Below, in pieces: positions 17,448-25,474 of a stretch of 64,000 nt of DNA. The stretch's first letter is position 1; each line of letters begins with the position of its first letter. The translations under genes and the position numbers were made by a program. Source of the stretch: an uncultured Sutterella sp. (GTDB lineage: Bacteria > Pseudomonadota > Gammaproteobacteria > Burkholderiales > Burkholderiaceae_F). The notes under the pieces are model-generated. The model did no database searches. It was not told the origin of the DNA and was given only the letters and a program-made list of their open reading frames with translations. The stretch lies in the NCBI GenBank assembly GCA_958347955.1, contig CATVXH010000002.1, positions 1 through 64,000 of the forward strand. Direction: 5' to 3'.

Positions 17448-19367
17448 ATGTTGCCCGAAAAAGTCCGTCACGCGGTCGTAGAACTCAGTGACGGCAAGCC
17501 ATATTCCCCCGAGTTTGATGATATCTACGCTACCCGAAGCGGGGCGTTTGGGCAGGCATGCGCGGTTTTTTTGTCCGATGGCGAGATTGCCGCAAGGTGG
17601 AGGGGACAAGACACATTCACTATTTTGGAAAACGGTTTTGGTCTAGGGACGAATTTTTTAGCAACACTTCAAACATGGAGAAATGATCCATGCCGCAGTG
17701 ACCGTCTTGAATATGTGGCATTGGAATGCTTTCCGGTTTCGGCCGCGCAAGTTCTGCAGTTCGCCGCCCCCGAGTTGACAGCTGAAGCTCGTGAGCTAGC
17801 GGCTCAGTGGCCTGTTTGTATTCCGGGTTATCACACGCTTTCTTTTGACAATGGCCGCGTTCGACTTATTTTGATTTTTGGTGATAGCCAAGTCTGCGCC
17901 AATAGACTTTCCTTGCAATATGACTCGCTTTATCTTGACGGTTTCGGACCGGAAAAAAATCCCCGCATGTGGGAAAAGGGGCTGTTGAGGGCGCTCTCGC
18001 GTTACGCAAAAGAAGGGGCGACGGTGACGAGCTGGTGCACCAAGGGTGAAGTCAGGCGGGCGCTCACAGAGGCAGGATTCGAAATCCAAAAAAAGCCGGG
18101 TTTTGGGAAAAAGCGGGAAAGACTTTTTGGAGTTATGAGAGCCCGGCGCACAAAGCAAGAACATCGCAAGGTGCAGGATGTCATCATTGTGGGAGCGGGG
18201 TTGGCGGGGGCCAACCTAGCCTATAGTCTCACTCTGCAAGGAATTAAGGCCCGCGTTGTTGACGCTTCGCCAGTGCCCGGGGCAGCCGCAAGCGCTCTGT
18301 CATGGGGTATTCTTCATCCTCACTTTACTCGTGATGACAGTCCACTTTCAAAGATGTCTCGGGAGGGGTTTTTATTATCCCGTTCGAGGCTCAAAGAGTT
18401 GCAAGAAAAAACATCGGAACATCTTTTTGAGCCTCTGGGTTGTCTACAGATGGCCCATAGCGATGAAATTTTCGCGGATTGGAAAAACGCCCAAGAACAC
18501 TCCTTGCCCTTTGAGTTACCGCCCGAGTATGGCCGCCTGCTTTTAAGACAAGAGGCAAGTCAAGTCAGCGCGATGCCTCTGAAACGAGGAGGGTGGTTTT
18601 TCCCAATGGCGGGCATGGCCAGAAGCGGCGCGTACTGCCGGGCTTTAATTAAGGCATCGGGAGTTTGTTATCGTGGCAATACTGATGTTGTTGCGATCAG
18701 AAAGAAAGGGGCGCGCTGGCAACTGTTGGGACAATTTAATGAAGTGATTGACGAAGCTTCCGATGTGGTGGTCTGCGCTGCCAACGCCTCGGCTGCTTTG
18801 CTCAAGACTAAGCATTTGGGACTGGAAGCGCTACCGGGTCGAATAACACTTTTGCGGGATACTGACTTGATGTCTTTGAGGTGTCCTGTGAGCGGCGAAG
18901 GTTACATAGCCCATTTGTCTGACGGCTATTGCGGAGTCGGAGCCACGTATGAACTTGAGCGCACGGGACCTTGGTGTGAACGTAAAGCCCATGAAAATAA
19001 TTTAGCTAAATTGACTAGCCTTTTGACTGAGTCTATGCCGGTGTTGGTGACCGGAGGCTATTACGGAGTTAGAGCGGCAGGACCGGGCCGTTTGCCCGTG
19101 GTGGGGGCCTCGGTCAATGAAGAGGAATGGTTGCGAGTTTGGCGAGCTGCTAAACATTTGCCCGAAGATGACGGACGGGGCGCGGAACCGGGACTTTGGG
19201 TTTTGGCGGGATTGGGGTCTCGCGGTTTATCCATGTCGGCTCTTTGCGCGGAGATTTTAACTTCAATGATGACGGGCTCGGCAATGCCCGCCGAGCCTTC
19301 GCTCGTAAAAACACTGGCGCCCTCCAGAAATCTTAGGCGCCAGTGGATTAACGAGAAAATTCGTTAA
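17448..19367 (+). CDS. mnmC: Bifunctional tRNA mnm5s2U34 biosynthesis enzyme MnmC
   Basis: A 639-residue two-domain enzyme completing 5-methylaminomethyl-2-thiouridine at wobble position 34. The N-terminal methyltransferase half has the SAM motif 'ENGFGLGTNF' (61-70) and the catalytic-region motif 'DGFGPEKNPRMW' (164-175). The C-terminal oxidase half starts with the FAD dinucleotide motif GAGLAG (249-254) and ends with 'LAGLGSRGLSMSALCAEIL'. It removes the carboxymethyl group from cmnm5U so that the first half can methylate nm5U. The stop overlaps the convergent SEC-C gene by 4 bases. Confidence 0.95.
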   Translation: MLPEKVRHAVVELSDGKPYSPEFDDIYATRSGAFGQACAVFLSDGEIAARWRGQDTFTILENGFGLGTNFLATLQTWRNDPCRSDRLEYVALECFPVSAAQVLQFAAPELTAEARELAAQWPVCIPGYHTLSFDNGRVRLILIFGDSQVCANRLSLQYDSLYLDGFGPEKNPRMWEKGLLRALSRYAKEGATVTSWCTKGEVRRALTEAGFEIQKKPGFGKKRERLFGVMRARRTKQEHRKVQDVIIVGAGLAGANLAYSLTLQGIKARVVDASPVPGAAASALSWGILHPHFTRDDSPLSKMSREGFLLSRSRLKELQEKTSEHLFEPLGCLQMAHSDEIFADWKNAQEHSLPFELPPEYGRLLLRQEASQVSAMPLKRGGWFFPMAGMARSGAYCRALIKASGVCYRGNTDVVAIRKKGARWQLLGQFNEVIDEASDVVVCAANASAALLKTKHLGLEALPGRITLLRDTDLMSLRCPVSGEGYIAHLSDGYCGVGATYELERTGPWCERKAHENNLAKLTSLLTESMPVLVTGGYYGVRAAGPGRLPVVGASVNEEEWLRVWRAAKHLPEDDGRGAEPGLWVLAGLGSRGLSMSALCAEILTSMMTGSAMPAEPSLVKTLAPSRNLRRQWINEKIR

Positions 19368-20074
19368 GCGTTTTTGCCACAGCAGTTTTTGTATTTCTTG
19401 CCGGAGCCGCACGGACAGGGATCGTTGCGTCCGACCTTCGGCGTAGCGCGGCTGACGGGTTTGTTGGGCAAATTGAGTTTGGCGATTTCAATGACGCCTT
19501 GCATCATTTCAAGCATTCCTTCCTCAAGCGATCTCACCGGATGCTCTTTTTCCACAGCCTGACGAATAGCGAGATTTTGTTTGTAATCCGGATCTTGCTC
19601 ATCGAGTTCAAGGAAACGATGAATGCGGCAAAGTTGAGCTTCGATCGCTTCGGTGACATTGACTCTATCGCTATATTGGGCAAGGGCGTTGTAAAAACCC
19701 ATTGCCCAGGGCTCCAGGGCAGCCAAACCGTCCGGTCCAGTTATTTGCTTACCATGCTCATCTTCAAGCGGAAAGACAATCGGGTTGTAGAAGTGGCGTT
19801 GAGCTTGGAAGGCCCTGATTTCTTGAAGGCGCTGCATCACAAGGCGCTTGACGGTTTCCGGCTCGTTGACTTCGCACGGTGAGCCTTCTTCGTTGAAGAT
19901 ATACGGATACCATTCACTATCGTCTTCAAGAGGGGGATTCAAAAGCGCGATGGCCGATAGAAAGCCATCGAGCATGCTGACATCAAATGTTTCTTCACCA
20001 CTGCTGCTCGTTGCCAGCAAGTCGTCCAATTGATTGATGTCTTCGTCATTTAAAGGGCGGAAATTCTCTGTCAT
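19364..20074 (-). CDS. UPF0149/YecA-family protein with SEC-C metal-binding tail
   Basis: A 236-residue cytoplasmic protein with an N-terminal YecA/UPF0149 helical domain ('LDGFLSAIALLNPP') and a C-terminal SEC-C motif, 'GRNDPCPCGSGKKYKNCCG'. Its four ligands (CxC...CC) bind zinc, as in the tail of SecA. The start at 20074 gives a family-like N-terminus (MTENFRPLNDED); a longer reading of 35 residues is possible but crosses the upstream hairpin. YecA-like proteins have been linked to ribosome or SecA contact, which I only infer. It follows zapA on the same strand, separated by a hairpin. Confidence 0.85.
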   Translation of the reverse strand: MTENFRPLNDEDINQLDDLLATSSSGEETFDVSMLDGFLSAIALLNPPLEDDSEWYPYIFNEEGSPCEVNEPETVKRLVMQRLQEIRAFQAQRHFYNPIVFPLEDEHGKQITGPDGLAALEPWAMGFYNALAQYSDRVNVTEAIEAQLCRIHRFLELDEQDPDYKQNLAIRQAVEKEHPVRSLEEGMLEMMQGVIEIAKLNLPNKPVSRATPKVGRNDPCPCGSGKKYKNCCGKNA

Positions 20075-20085
20075 GTTCTTAGCAA

Positions 20086-20111
20086 AAGCGCCGCTCAAAA
20101 GGGCGGCGCTT
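20086..20111 (-). terminator. Hairpin between zapA and the SEC-C gene
   Basis: AAGCGCCGC/GCGGCGCTT forms a 9-bp stem with an 8-base loop, 22 bases after the zapA stop on the minus strand. The following bases, TTGCTAAG, make only a weak U-tract, so termination may be partial. Confidence 0.5.
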
Positions 20112-20132
20112 GGTCTGAAAAAAGTTAGTTGA

Positions 20133-20471
20133 TCACGAAGCGCTGCCGTCGGAGGATTTTTCTGCCAGTGTGTTGTCACACAGCGCGATCAAGGAATCGA
20201 TTTGTCCCTTGGAGCGGTTCATATCTTCGACCGCTTTGTTCATTTCTTCAACGGCCTGACGCTGAATCAAGTTTTCATAAGCGATGCGCAATGCGGCAAG
20301 CACGGCAACCGAATCAGGAGAAAAAACCTTACCCGGTTGGTGAATTTCCTGCATCTTGCTCTGCACCAGTTCGGCGCAGGCGCGCAAATTCGCTTCCTCT
20401 TCAGGAGCCACCGCAAGACGATAGTCACGTCCCATGATGGTCAATGTTAAGGTTTTACGCGCATTCATCAT
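20133..20471 (-). CDS. zapA: Cell division protein ZapA
   Basis: A 112-residue protein matching ZapA: an N-terminal beta part 'LTLTIMGRDYRLAVAPEEEANL', the helical centre 'LRACAELVQSKMQEI' and the 'AVLAALRIAYENL' block, then a C-terminal coiled coil. ZapA tetramers cross-link FtsZ filaments and stabilise the Z ring. The gene follows a small coiled-coil gene by 13 bases and the pair is probably one transcript. In many proteobacteria 6S RNA lies downstream of zapA; only 58 bases separate this gene from the next, so it is absent here. Confidence 0.92.
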   Translation of the reverse strand: MMNARKTLTLTIMGRDYRLAVAPEEEANLRACAELVQSKMQEIHQPGKVFSPDSVAVLAALRIAYENLIQRQAVEEMNKAVEDMNRSKGQIDSLIALCDNTLAEKSSDGSAS

Positions 20472-20484
20472 TTTTGAAAATCAA

Positions 20485-20715
20485 TTAGAAATTCATCGGT
20501 TGATCATTAGAAACCGTTTGCTGGGCTTTTTCAATCGAGCGAATCAATGCATCGAGTCGTTCAATAGCTTCCTGAGTTTCAGCCTTGGTCAAACCGGCCT
20601 CGTTTTCTTTTTGTGTCAAAAGGGCTTGCAATTGTTCATTTTGAGCACGCAAATCGTTGACTTCTTGGATAAGAGCGCGAACACGGTCGGCTAAAAGTTC
20701 CAGTTTTTCTTGCAT
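20485..20715 (-). CDS. Small coiled-coil protein (ZapB/TIGR02449-like)
   Basis: A 76-residue protein that is almost wholly heptad-patterned helix ('LADRVRALIQEVNDLRAQNE'). The start has AAGGA 7 bases upstream. Small coiled-coil genes are regularly found directly upstream of zapA in beta- and gammaproteobacteria and are grouped with ZapB/DUF904/TIGR02449. A division-site role with ZapA is inferred from position and shape, not from a specific motif. Confidence 0.8.
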   Translation of the reverse strand: MQEKLELLADRVRALIQEVNDLRAQNEQLQALLTQKENEAGLTKAETQEAIERLDALIRSIEKAQQTVSNDQPMNF

Positions 20716-20739
20716 TTTTATATCCTTGGTCTTTTCATA

Positions 20740-21252
20740 TTATTGAGCGTTCTGCTCTACGTCTTCGGCCGCTTTTTGAGCTTGGTCGACGACAGTCAAA
20801 TTAGAGTTGTCCGCCGTGAAGGCTTCCTTGTTGCCCAAAATCATTTGGTCGGCTTGAGTTTCTTCAGGCATCGGTGTGTACTCGTAGCGCGTCAGGCGAC
20901 CTTCATCGTCAAAATATAGTGTGAGGCGACGCGTTTCCGGATCGCCGAAACGCGGATTGGTGTAATAGAGGTAGTCCCAGCGGTTTTGGTGGAACATATC
21001 ACGCAACAAGGGAACGCCTAAAAGGAATTGCACTTGAAGCTGAGTCATACCGAGATGAAGCTGGTCAACCATTTCTTTGGTTACCAAATTGCCTTGGTGC
21101 GTGTCGGGACGATAGGGTTTGATGACCGATGAGATGGCCTCTGTCGGCTGAAACCATTCGTTAAAGTCATTCCATTGGGATTCAATTTGGGCACAACCAC
21201 CCAATACGAGCGTGGCCGAAAAGGCGCCCGCTAGCAAACATTTCTTGTACAT
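20740..21252 (-). CDS. bamE: Outer-membrane assembly lipoprotein BamE
   Basis: A 170-residue lipoprotein with signal peptide and lipobox LGGC (Cys20). The SmpA/OmlA core reads 'LVTKEMVDQLHLGMTQLQV' and 'LLGVPLLRDMFHQNRWDYLY', with the family's beta-beta-alpha repeat. BamE is an accessory subunit of the BAM complex at the inner face of the outer membrane. A C-terminal extension of about 50 acidic residues is longer than in E. coli. It is divergent from fur, the arrangement known as omlA-fur in several beta- and gammaproteobacteria. Confidence 0.93.
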   Translation of the reverse strand: MYKKCLLAGAFSATLVLGGCAQIESQWNDFNEWFQPTEAISSVIKPYRPDTHQGNLVTKEMVDQLHLGMTQLQVQFLLGVPLLRDMFHQNRWDYLYYTNPRFGDPETRRLTLYFDDEGRLTRYEYTPMPEETQADQMILGNKEAFTADNSNLTVVDQAQKAAEDVEQNAQ

Positions 21253-21465
21253 AGGTGATACGTCGTTTCAGTGCGTTAGTCTCTGATCCCTGAATGATAA
21301 ACTAATGCGCTCTCTTACGCTCAGAATAATGCATATTTTTTCCGATTATGATGCAGATTTTTTTAGGGAGTGCGAGAAGGTGTAACAAATGCGTAGTCAC
21401 AATGTATTGGCAGTCGCTTACATAGGTTAGAATTAGGGGAAATTTAAGTTTGCGAGGAAGATCAA

Positions 21466-21906
21466 TTGAAATACGATCCGAGTGATTTAAAAAGTTTGGG
21501 ATTAAAAGCGACAGCTCCGCGTCTTCGGATTTTGTCGCTGTTTCAGAAAGCTGCCCAGACAGAAAAGCGTCACTTGACGGCCGATGAGGTTTTTACGCAG
21601 TTAAGGGCAGAAGGTGAAGACGTCGGATTGGCAACCGTTTATCGTGTGCTGACACAATTTGAGGTGGCAGGGCTTTTGCGCTGCCATCATTTTGATACCG
21701 AAAGCGCATCTTATGAACTGGGTGAGCCGGAGCATCACGACCACTTGGTTTGTCTTCAATGCGGAAAAATCGAAGAATTTGTGGATGTGGAAATCGAACG
21801 CAGGCAACAGGAAATCGCCTCCCGTTTTGGCTACACACTTGACCACCACACGCTTTGTCTCTACGGGATCTGTAAGGAGTGTCAGGAAAAAAACGCAGCA
21901 AAATAA
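21466..21906 (+). CDS. fur: Ferric uptake regulator Fur
   Basis: A 146-residue metalloregulator. The N-terminal winged helix includes 'LGLKATAPRLRIL' and 'GLATVYRVLTQFEVAGLL'. The metal sites are visible as 'HHFD', 'EHHDHLVCLQCGKIEEF' and the C-terminal 'CKEC'. The start is a TTG (21466-21468), chosen because AGGAAG lies 5 bases before it and no ATG or GTG precedes the conserved start; an unusual start may keep Fur levels low. It represses iron-uptake genes with Fe2+. It is divergent from bamE across about 210 bases. Confidence 0.95.
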   Translation: MKYDPSDLKSLGLKATAPRLRILSLFQKAAQTEKRHLTADEVFTQLRAEGEDVGLATVYRVLTQFEVAGLLRCHHFDTESASYELGEPEHHDHLVCLQCGKIEEFVDVEIERRQQEIASRFGYTLDHHTLCLYGICKECQEKNAAK

Positions 21907-21943
21907 AATTAAACTGTGTTTTTTGCGCATCCAGCCGGACGCC

Positions 21944-23620
21944 CTAGCCTTTGTAGGCTTGGGCGTTTTCTATCAGTTCCCGCGCGTTGGCCCGTGCCTT
22001 TGTCGTGACGTTGGAGCCGGCAAGCATTCGGGCAAGCTCTTCCACGCGATCCTCATCGCTTAACTCACGCAGGCGGCTCACGGTGCTTTCGCCTTCCTGA
22101 GATTTCTGGACTTTTAAGTGCGTGGCGCCGTAACAAGCCACCTGAGGCAGGTGAGTGACGCACATCACCTGACGTTCGAAAGACAGTTTCTTTAATAGTT
22201 TTCCGACCACATCGGCCACGGCTCCGCCAATACCCGTGTCCACTTCATCAAAAATGAGTGTATCCACTGGGGTTGATTTTGAGGTGATAACTGAAATGGC
22301 TAAACTGATGCGGGAAAGTTCGCCCCCGGAGGCCACCTTAGAGAGAGCGCGGGCAGGAACGCCGGCGTGTCCGGCAACCAGAAACTCGCACCGTTCATTG
22401 CCGTGAATACCGGGCACGCATTCGTTGAGTGAGACTTCAAAACGGCCTCCGCTCATCGATAACAGCTGCATAGATTCGGTTACCGCTTTGGAAAGAGCAT
22501 CGGCGGCTGCTCGCCGCTTTTTGGATAGAAGTTTGGCCGCGCTCATGTATGCCTGACGAGCAACGTTTTCCTCCTTTTCCAAAGCAGCCAGATCGAGGTT
22601 TTGTTCAAGGGCAGCCAGTTTGTCAGCCGTTTCAGTGAACTTTTCAAAAAGAACTTCGGGCAAGGTGTGAAATTTTCGAGCCGCATTGAAGTATAGGGAG
22701 ACACGGGCGTCAATCTCTTCAAAGCGGTTTTCATCAAAGTCAGTCCGGTCTCTATATCGCTCAAGCTCTCTGACAGCGTCTTCCAAAATCGCCTGCGCCT
22801 CCGTTAGCTGATCGGCGATTTCACCGAGTTTTTCATCGTATTGGGCGAGAGCCTGCAAGTTTTCAGTGTTTCGCCCCAGAAGCGAGAGGGCGCTGTCATC
22901 GTTATCCGATAGTTCAGCTGAAGCCGATTCGATGGCTTGCAAAATGTCGTGGGCATTTCCCAATCGTTTATGCTCGGCGTTTAACTCTTCCCATTCGCCT
23001 TTTTGTGGGTTGATTTGTGCGAGCTCTTCGTGCACCCATGCCAAACGCTCGGCTTCGTCGGCAAGTTTTTTCGCATCTTCTTTGGCTTTGAGAAGGCGCG
23101 CCTGCGCAGCCTGCCAAGTAGAGAATGCGGCGCTGACTGCCTTTAGGTCCGTCCCGTAGCCACCGAACCCGTCAAGTAGGGCCAATTGTCCTGCGGGCTT
23201 TAGCAGCGATTGTTGGGCATTTTGACCGTGAATATCAAGAAGCGTTGAGGCAATCTCTTTGACCTGCGAAGCGGTGACAGCCACACCATTGATCCAAGAG
23301 CGTGAGCGACCGTTTCTATCAATGACTCGGCGAACGATCGCGCTTTTTTCTAATAAATCGTCATCGCCGATTAAGGCGGCTTTGCGCAGTGCCTCGCAGA
23401 CGTCGTCATTGATATCAAAAATCGCTGTTAAATCCGTTTGCTTCGCGCCTTCACGAATGACTCCGCTATCGGCGCGCGCGCCTAAGATCATCTGAAGCGC
23501 GTCGATCAGGATGGATTTTCCCGCGCCGGTTTCACCGGTTAGAACCGTGAGCCCTGAGGAAAGTTCCAACGAGAGTTCCCTGACAATAACGAAGTCTTTT
23601 AAAGAAAGGTGCGTGAGCAT
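21944..23620 (-). CDS. recN: DNA repair protein RecN
   Basis: A 558-residue SMC-like ATPase for double-strand break repair. Walker A is GETGAGKS (29-36) after 'MLTHLSLKDFVIVRELSL'. The middle is coiled coil. The C-terminal half carries the ABC signature 'ASGGELSRISLAI' and Walker B 'LIFDEVDTGIGG'. It begins 13 bases after nadK, so it is probably at the end of the fabI-nadK-recN run; no LexA-type palindrome is visible in that gap. Convergent with fur. Confidence 0.95.
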   Translation of the reverse strand: MLTHLSLKDFVIVRELSLELSSGLTVLTGETGAGKSILIDALQMILGARADSGVIREGAKQTDLTAIFDINDDVCEALRKAALIGDDDLLEKSAIVRRVIDRNGRSRSWINGVAVTASQVKEIASTLLDIHGQNAQQSLLKPAGQLALLDGFGGYGTDLKAVSAAFSTWQAAQARLLKAKEDAKKLADEAERLAWVHEELAQINPQKGEWEELNAEHKRLGNAHDILQAIESASAELSDNDDSALSLLGRNTENLQALAQYDEKLGEIADQLTEAQAILEDAVRELERYRDRTDFDENRFEEIDARVSLYFNAARKFHTLPEVLFEKFTETADKLAALEQNLDLAALEKEENVARQAYMSAAKLLSKKRRAAADALSKAVTESMQLLSMSGGRFEVSLNECVPGIHGNERCEFLVAGHAGVPARALSKVASGGELSRISLAISVITSKSTPVDTLIFDEVDTGIGGAVADVVGKLLKKLSFERQVMCVTHLPQVACYGATHLKVQKSQEGESTVSRLRELSDEDRVEELARMLAGSNVTTKARANARELIENAQAYKG

Positions 23621-23633
23621 AATCGTGAACTTG

Positions 23634-24530
23634 CTAGTCTTTGAGCGGCAGTGAAGCGTTATCCGAAGGCATCAGGTTCCAATAGAGCTTTCGGCGAAGC
23701 GTGTCGTAGTGATTGTGTCCGATCGGGTGCAAAATCGTGAAACAGTCCGGTAATGCTCTGACCCGCAAAATATCGCCCTTTTGCATAGGGAAAAAGTCCT
23801 GCATGTCGCAGTAAGCGGAAGCCTCGCGCGCTTCAATCAGGCTGATATCGACAATACTGGATCCCGGTAGCACGATAGGACGGTTTGTGAGCGCGTGAGG
23901 CGCGACCGGCACGAGCACCATGCTACTGAGCGCCGGGTGCAAAATAGGGCCGCCCGCCGCCATCGCGTAAGCTGTTGAGCCGGTGGCAGAGGCAACGATG
24001 ACTCCATCGGCGCGCTGAGTGGCCATAGGATGACCATCAACCCAGACGTTAAATTCCACCATTGAGCCTGCTCGACCGTGCGTGATGCCTGCGTCGTTAA
24101 CCGCAGTTGCCGTATACACGACATTTCCTTCACGGTAAACCCGCACATGAAGCATTGTCCGGGTATCGATCTCGTACTCACCGCGCAGAAGGGGCGGCAA
24201 GTCTTTGTCCATTTCATGCAGGGAGAAATCTGTGATAAAACCGAGCCGTCCGGCGTTAATGGCAATAATGGGCAGTTTGAAACGAGCCATTCGGCGGGCT
24301 ATTCCCAGTGTTGTGCCGTCGCCGCCCAGCATAATAATGACATCGGCTTTTGTTCCCAACTCTTCAAGGCTGACACCTTTGGCATCTGGCAAATGTTCTG
24401 CGGTGCTTTCTTCGAGCAGGTAACTGATGCCTTCGTTACGCAAAATGTCAAGAAGCTTTTTTAAAGCTTCTCCCATGGGTTCAGTGCGTTTGGCAAAAAC
24501 CGCGGCGGTTTTAAAAGATTTTCTTTGCAT
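23634..24530 (-). CDS. nadK: NAD kinase
   Basis: A 298-residue NAD+ kinase. The catalytic motif 'MLGGDGTTLGIARR' and the downstream 'NAGRLGFITD', 'VNDAGITHGRAGSMVEF' and 'ADGVIVASATGSTAYAMAAGG' blocks are all present. It makes NADP+ and thus sets the NADPH pool for the adjacent fatty-acid gene fabI. I use the ATG at 24528-24530; a TTG 15 bases upstream is also in frame and neither has a good Shine-Dalgarno. nadK beside recN is common in proteobacteria. Confidence 0.94.
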   Translation of the reverse strand: MQRKSFKTAAVFAKRTEPMGEALKKLLDILRNEGISYLLEESTAEHLPDAKGVSLEELGTKADVIIMLGGDGTTLGIARRMARFKLPIIAINAGRLGFITDFSLHEMDKDLPPLLRGEYEIDTRTMLHVRVYREGNVVYTATAVNDAGITHGRAGSMVEFNVWVDGHPMATQRADGVIVASATGSTAYAMAAGGPILHPALSSMVLVPVAPHALTNRPIVLPGSSIVDISLIEAREASAYCDMQDFFPMQKGDILRVRALPDCFTILHPIGHNHYDTLRRKLYWNLMPSDNASLPLKD

Positions 24531-24546
24531 TGCAGACAGAATCAAA

Positions 24547-24577
24547 CTGACCGAAAAGGCATTGGCTTTCCGGTCAG
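24547..24577 (-). terminator. Candidate terminator between fabI and nadK
   Basis: A 14-bp imperfect stem (CTGACCG core on both arms, two mismatches, 3-base loop) lies 15 bases after the fabI stop on the minus strand and is followed by TTTGATTCT. It may reduce read-through into nadK. Confidence 0.5.
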
Positions 24578-24592
24578 TGTTTAGATGTCGTT

Positions 24593-25384
24593 TTATTCTT
24601 GGCCTTCCGAACCGATGGCCACGCTGTGGAAGCCTCCGTCAACGTGAATGATTTCACCGGTGACGGCGCTGGCCATATCCGACAAGAGGAACGCGGCCAC
24701 GTTGCCGACCTCTTCAATCGTTACGGTGCGGCGCAAGGGTGCGTTGGCTTCCATATGATGAAGCATCTTGGAGAAGCCCTGAATGCCCGAGGCGGCCAGA
24801 GTCTTGATGGGACCCGCGGAAATGGCGTTGGCGCGGATGCCCTTCGGACCGACAGAGCTCGCAATGTAGCGCGTGCTTGCTTCAAGGGCGGCCTTGCAAA
24901 GACCCATGGTGTTGTAATTGGGGACGACGCGCTCGCCGCCCAAATAGGTGAGAGTCAAAAGGGAACCGGCGCGTCCTTCCATTAAAGGTAAGGCGGCGCG
25001 GGCAATGGCCGGGAATGAGTAAGCGGAAATGTCCATTGCGACTTTAAACGCATCGCGAGTGCAACCTTCAAGAAAATCACCAGCGATCGCTTCGCGCGGC
25101 GCAAAGCCGATCGAGTGAACGAGTCCGTCCAAAGATCCCCAGCGTTCTTTAATTTGAGCGAACGTGTTATTGATTTGTTCGTCGTTGGATACATCCATCT
25201 GAAGCACAAAATCACTGCCGAAATCGGCGGCAAAGCCGGCGACACGATCCTTGAAGCGTTCGTTGGCGTAAGAAAACGCAAGTTCCGCCCCCTCACGATG
25301 GCAGCACTTGGCAATGCCGTAGGCGATGGAACGATTGGAGACGATCCCTGTGATCAGAATCTTTTTACCTTGAAGGAAACCCAT
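24593..25384 (-). CDS. fabI: Enoyl-[acyl-carrier-protein] reductase FabI
   Basis: A 263-residue short-chain dehydrogenase that reduces enoyl-ACP with NAD(P)H in fatty-acid elongation. The start 'GKKILITGIVSNRSIAYGIA' is the FabI version of the Rossmann motif. The catalytic segment 'LTYLGGERVVPNYNTMGLCK' keeps both tyrosines and the lysine in Y-x6-K spacing. It is the target family of triclosan. GAGG lies upstream of the ATG. It is followed by nadK and recN on the same strand. Confidence 0.96.
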   Translation of the reverse strand: MGFLQGKKILITGIVSNRSIAYGIAKCCHREGAELAFSYANERFKDRVAGFAADFGSDFVLQMDVSNDEQINNTFAQIKERWGSLDGLVHSIGFAPREAIAGDFLEGCTRDAFKVAMDISAYSFPAIARAALPLMEGRAGSLLTLTYLGGERVVPNYNTMGLCKAALEASTRYIASSVGPKGIRANAISAGPIKTLAASGIQGFSKMLHHMEANAPLRRTVTIEEVGNVAAFLLSDMASAVTGEIIHVDGGFHSVAIGSEGQE

Positions 25385-25474
25385 TTGAACCTCACTCTAA
25401 AAATATGTGTGATAACGGGGTGATTTTAACTAAAGCGTCAGAAACTTTGAAGTTGCGGTTCTGAAAGTGCGTCC

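Noticed and set aside
20075..20132. 6S RNA downstream of zapA
   Set aside because: Only 58 bases separate the genes, too short for the roughly 180-base 6S RNA; only a small hairpin is present.
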